Below are positions 5,489 to 8,199 of a DNA stretch of 8,199 bases, piece by piece. How positions within the stretch are numbered: the stretch's first letter is position 1; the number at the start of each line of letters is the position of its first letter. Source of the DNA: Bacteroides ovatus. GTDB taxonomy: Bacteria; Bacteroidota; Bacteroidia; Bacteroidales; Bacteroidaceae. The translations under genes were made by a program, and so were the position numbers. Location: positions 1-8,199 of the forward strand of contig JAUUNK010000231.1 in assembly GCA_030844565.1 (NCBI GenBank), given 5' to 3'. The notes below the pieces were generated by a model. That model worked only from the letters and a program-made list of their open reading frames with translations, searched no databases and had not been told where the DNA came from.

Positions 5489-7642
5489 TTATTCTGCTGT
5501 AATCTCGATAATCCGGCTATTCAACTGCTGCGTAGTGAATAACTCCACTCCCACATTCATTAAATATTCTCCCGAGAAGACCCGGTCGTTTCCTTTCAGG
5601 GAAGAACTGTTGCTTGGCATCAGGTTGGTTTCTCTGATGCGATACATTTGATTGGGGGCTAGTCCTTGTAAACGGACGGGCAGTGTCTTTTCGGCATAGC
5701 GGGGATGAATGTCGAATGCAAACACCACGGCCGATTTCTTGTCTTTGCCTACATACATGGAAGAAGTGTGATTGCTTCCGTAGGGAGAAACCAAACGGTA
5801 GAGGTCGCCCTCGAGGATGACGGGCTTCAGGCGGTTGTAGTTCTTGACTGCCTGATTGCAGTATACGCGGTCGCTTTCGTTCATGTCATTCAGCTTGATG
5901 TCGAATCCCAGTTTACACATCATTGCTACGTCCGTGCGGAACTTGATGCTGGTGCCCCGATTCCAGGTAGTGACATGGGCACACAACGTTTTGCTGGGGA
6001 ATATCTGGGAGAAGCCCCATTGGATAAACAGGCGTTCAATAGGGTCTGTGTTGTCGCTTGGCCAGAATTCGGTGAAGTACTTCAAAGCTTCATAGTCCGA
6101 GCGTCCGCCACCGCCGGCACACAGCATCATGGGGAGATCGGGATACTTTGCCTTAATCTTGTCCAGCACCTTGTAAAGTCCCCGTACATAATCAATATAC
6201 AAATGTGACTGGTTCTCTTTCAGATACATCGAATAGATATTGGTGATGGGACTGTTGCAATCCCATTTAAAGAAGGCGATGCCGGGATATTTGGTCATCA
6301 GATTGTCTACTACGCCAAAAACATGGTCCTGCACCTGCGGGTTGCTGAGGTCGAGCACCATCTGGTTACGGAAATAGTATTCATCCCGGTTGGGCAGATG
6401 AATCACCCAGTCTTTGTGCTTTTCATACAGTTCGCTTTTGGGATTCACCATCTCCGGTTCAATCCATAGTCCGAACTTGATACCTTTCTTTTGGGCTTCT
6501 TCCACCAGGCGACCGATGCCGTTGGGGAGTTTGTCGGCTGTCTCTTGCCAGTCGCCGAGTCCCTGATGGTCACTGCTGCGCGGATATTTGTTGGCAAACC
6601 AGCCGTCGTCCAGCAAGAACATATCGACTCCCAGCTTGGTAGCCTCGTCCATCAGTCCGATAAGCTTTTCTTCGTTAAAATTGAAATAGGTGGCTTCCCA
6701 GTTATTGAGCAGGGTCATGCGGGTGTCTCCGCCTTTCTTTATCTGGTGGTTGCGTGCCCAGTCGTGGAAGCTGCGGCTGGCTTCTCCTTTTCCCTCACAA
6801 CTGTAAGTGAAATAGAAGTCCGGGGTGCGGAATACTTCTTTGGCAGGCAGGCTGTATTCTGAGGCATACGGGTTGATACCGCTGATAATGCGCAATTCGT
6901 TCTTGTTGTCTACTTCGAAAGTGAAGCGGAAGTTGCCAGTCCATCCCAGAGTTCCCACCAGCACTTCGCCTGCGTTTTCTTGTGAAGGACCGTCGAGGGC
7001 GAGTTGGAAGAAAGGAGAAACAAACATGTTGGCACGTGTGCCCAATTTCGTGTCGATAACTTTCTTACCGAAAGCAAGCTCTCTTTCGGCGATGTTGGCT
7101 TCGTGCGCCCAGTCTCCCGAGAATTCCGTCAGGAAATACTTGCTGTGGTTCAGGTGAAGCATCGAGGAAGCATATTTGCTAAGGATAACGGGCTTTTTCT
7201 CCTGATGGCTGATTTCGGTGAAGGTGCGGATGATGTTCTCTTTGCTGTAAGCTACATAATGCAGCTTTACCGTGACAGGGTATTTGTCATCTTTCAGAGT
7301 AATCACGGTTTCGCTGATGCCGTCGCCTGCGGGTTGGGTGGAATGCTCCGCATATTTCAGCAACAACGAAGAGTTATGGTCGTTGTGGCGGATGTGGATA
7401 GCCGGTTCAAAGTAATCCTCCATGCCGTGGGTCAGATAGGCTTCGGTTCCTTGCGGCAAATGCTGAATATCGGAATCGAAGTGAAGCTTCTTGCCCAGGT
7501 ATTTTTGATATAGGCGCCCGTTGTTGCCCACCTGGTAGATGAGGCTGATACGTTCTGTCTCTATTTTAATCAGCGGCGTGGCAGCTTGCAAAAGAGCAAA
7601 AGAACTTAAAAGAAAAAAGAGCGAGAATGTTTTTAATTTCAT
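5489..7642 (-). CDS. Secreted alpha-galactosidase, glycoside hydrolase family 36
   Basis: This 717-aa enzyme would hydrolyse terminal alpha-galactosyl residues, such as those of melibiose, raffinose-type sugars or galactomannan side chains, with retention of configuration. I chose the ATG at 7642 because it gives a classic signal peptide (MKLKTFSLFFLLSSFALLQA) cut by signal peptidase I; the in-frame ATG at 7657 would add five residues. An N-terminal beta-sandwich domain (about 25-305) precedes the catalytic barrel. Family motifs are NNWEATYF (313-320), LLDDGWF (343-349), GLWIEPEM (391-398), KWDCN (459-463, nucleophile Asp461), GGGGRSD (510-516) and SDNTD (529-533, acid/base Asp530). The 69-residue spacing of the two aspartates is what I recall for characterised GH36 enzymes. 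A C-terminal beta domain ends the protein. Length is normal for the family and there is no truncation. No lipobox is seen, so it is probably periplasmic. It follows the upstream glycosidase gene closely and is probably co-transcribed with it. Exact substrate is not determined. Confidence 0.93.
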   Translation of the reverse strand: MKLKTFSLFFLLSSFALLQAATPLIKIETERISLIYQVGNNGRLYQKYLGKKLHFDSDIQHLPQGTEAYLTHGMEDYFEPAIHIRHNDHNSSLLLKYAEHSTQPAGDGISETVITLKDDKYPVTVKLHYVAYSKENIIRTFTEISHQEKKPVILSKYASSMLHLNHSKYFLTEFSGDWAHEANIAERELAFGKKVIDTKLGTRANMFVSPFFQLALDGPSQENAGEVLVGTLGWTGNFRFTFEVDNKNELRIISGINPYASEYSLPAKEVFRTPDFYFTYSCEGKGEASRSFHDWARNHQIKKGGDTRMTLLNNWEATYFNFNEEKLIGLMDEATKLGVDMFLLDDGWFANKYPRSSDHQGLGDWQETADKLPNGIGRLVEEAQKKGIKFGLWIEPEMVNPKSELYEKHKDWVIHLPNRDEYYFRNQMVLDLSNPQVQDHVFGVVDNLMTKYPGIAFFKWDCNSPITNIYSMYLKENQSHLYIDYVRGLYKVLDKIKAKYPDLPMMLCAGGGGRSDYEALKYFTEFWPSDNTDPIERLFIQWGFSQIFPSKTLCAHVTTWNRGTSIKFRTDVAMMCKLGFDIKLNDMNESDRVYCNQAVKNYNRLKPVILEGDLYRLVSPYGSNHTSSMYVGKDKKSAVVFAFDIHPRYAEKTLPVRLQGLAPNQMYRIRETNLMPSNSSSLKGNDRVFSGEYLMNVGVELFTTQQLNSRIIEITAE

Positions 7643-7692
7643 GGTGTACGTGGTCATAGTGATAAAATACTGTGTTATTGATTCGGTTTAAT

Positions 7693-8199
7693 TTATTTAA
7701 ATTCAAAGAGTTGCACGTCTTTCGAAGGCACTGCCACTTCAAGTTTTCCGCTTGCGGCGGTCCGGTTGCCACTCCATAACTCTGTTACCTGGTAAGTGCG
7801 TTTTTTATCCAGTCCTATTCTTTCTAAGGAAAGAGTTGTTTTCTGCTCTCCCTCCGAGTAGTTGAATACGGCACAGTGGAAACGTCCATCCGGCATTTTC
7901 CGGATAAAGATATGCTCGGAGCGTTCTCCGTTACCTTCGACAGGACGAAAGACTTCTCCGGTTGCCACGGCATTTACGGCGGCATTGGTCAGGTATTTGA
8001 GTGATTTATCCTTTCCCTCTTTTCCTCCGGCTGCGCTGAAGTCTTCTCCTGTAATGTAGATGCCGGTGATGATGCTGGAAGTGATACGCGCTCTGTTTTC
8101 ACCGTCGGTTGCCTCTCGCAGTACAATGTGGTCTGCATCGTTATATTGATAAATATATTTCTGCCAACATCCGTAGGAAAGGGCATTCAAGGTATAATC
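7693..8199 (-). CDS. C-terminal part of a probable alpha-galactosidase (clan GH-D), cut by the window edge
   Basis: Only the last 168 residues are present; the reading frame is open to the right edge and the gene starts outside the window. The segment YQYNDADHIVL (17-27) resembles the NDPD-type acid/base region of GH27 and related clan GH-D enzymes, with the second aspartate (Asp22) as the likely acid/base. It is followed by ENRARITSSIITGIYITGEDFS (in two parts, 34-45 and 46-55), the expected end of the barrel. From about residue 90 on, the sequence looks like a small C-terminal beta-sandwich domain ending in DVQLFEFK. The stop lies about 50 bases before the GH36 start, which suggests one transcript and related substrates. 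The family call rests on a short stretch; another barrel glycosidase family is possible. Confidence 0.6.
   Translation of the reverse strand, partial: DYTLNALSYGCWQKYIYQYNDADHIVLREATDGENRARITSSIITGIYITGEDFSAAGGKEGKDKSLKYLTNAAVNAVATGEVFRPVEGNGERSEHIFIRKMPDGRFHCAVFNYSEGEQKTTLSLERIGLDKKRTYQVTELWSGNRTAASGKLEVAVPSKDVQLFEFK

Noticed and set aside
5705..6208. Plus-strand open frame of 167 codons
   Set aside because: It is antisense to the conserved catalytic region of the GH36 gene, which fully accounts for this stretch.
1..8199. CRISPR array
   Set aside because: No regularly spaced direct repeats with unique spacers are present on either strand.

Overview
The window looks like chromosomal DNA of a gut Bacteroidales, most likely Bacteroides or a close relative. 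The pointers are a Bacteroides-type promoter (TTTG, 19 bases, TACATTTG), starts without clear Shine-Dalgarno sequences, a secreted GH36 alpha-galactosidase, and the TolC / HlyD / ABC-2 permease gene order. All convincing protein genes lie on the minus strand, so the biological reading order is right to left. I assigned the organism from these features only, not from a database match.

Right end (8199 to 5489): the 3' part of a secreted glycosidase gene, probably a clan GH-D (GH27/GH36-like) alpha-galactosidase, enters from the edge. It is followed closely by a complete GH36 alpha-galactosidase with both catalytic aspartates. The two form a short run for removing alpha-galactosyl residues from plant or host glycans in the periplasm or cell envelope. 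A strong hairpin with a T-tract (about 5436 to 5467) ends this unit.

Middle (about 5411 to 383): a separate operon with its own promoter encodes an outer-membrane TolC-type channel, a HlyD/YbhG-type periplasmic adaptor and two ABC-2 family inner-membrane permeases. The genes are tightly packed (gaps of 40 and 13 bases, then a TAATG overlap). Together they would form an envelope-spanning efflux or secretion pump. No ATP-binding subunit is encoded within the window.

Left end (1 to 382): no gene I can name. A 33-codon ORF starts inside the last permease's stop codon (ATGA overlap). Beyond it, about 225 bases are rich in inverted repeats, including a 17-bp stem closed over a 60-base interior that holds another 8-bp hairpin. 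This is the least explained part of the window and could be a structured RNA, a dispersed repeat or a mobile-element remnant.
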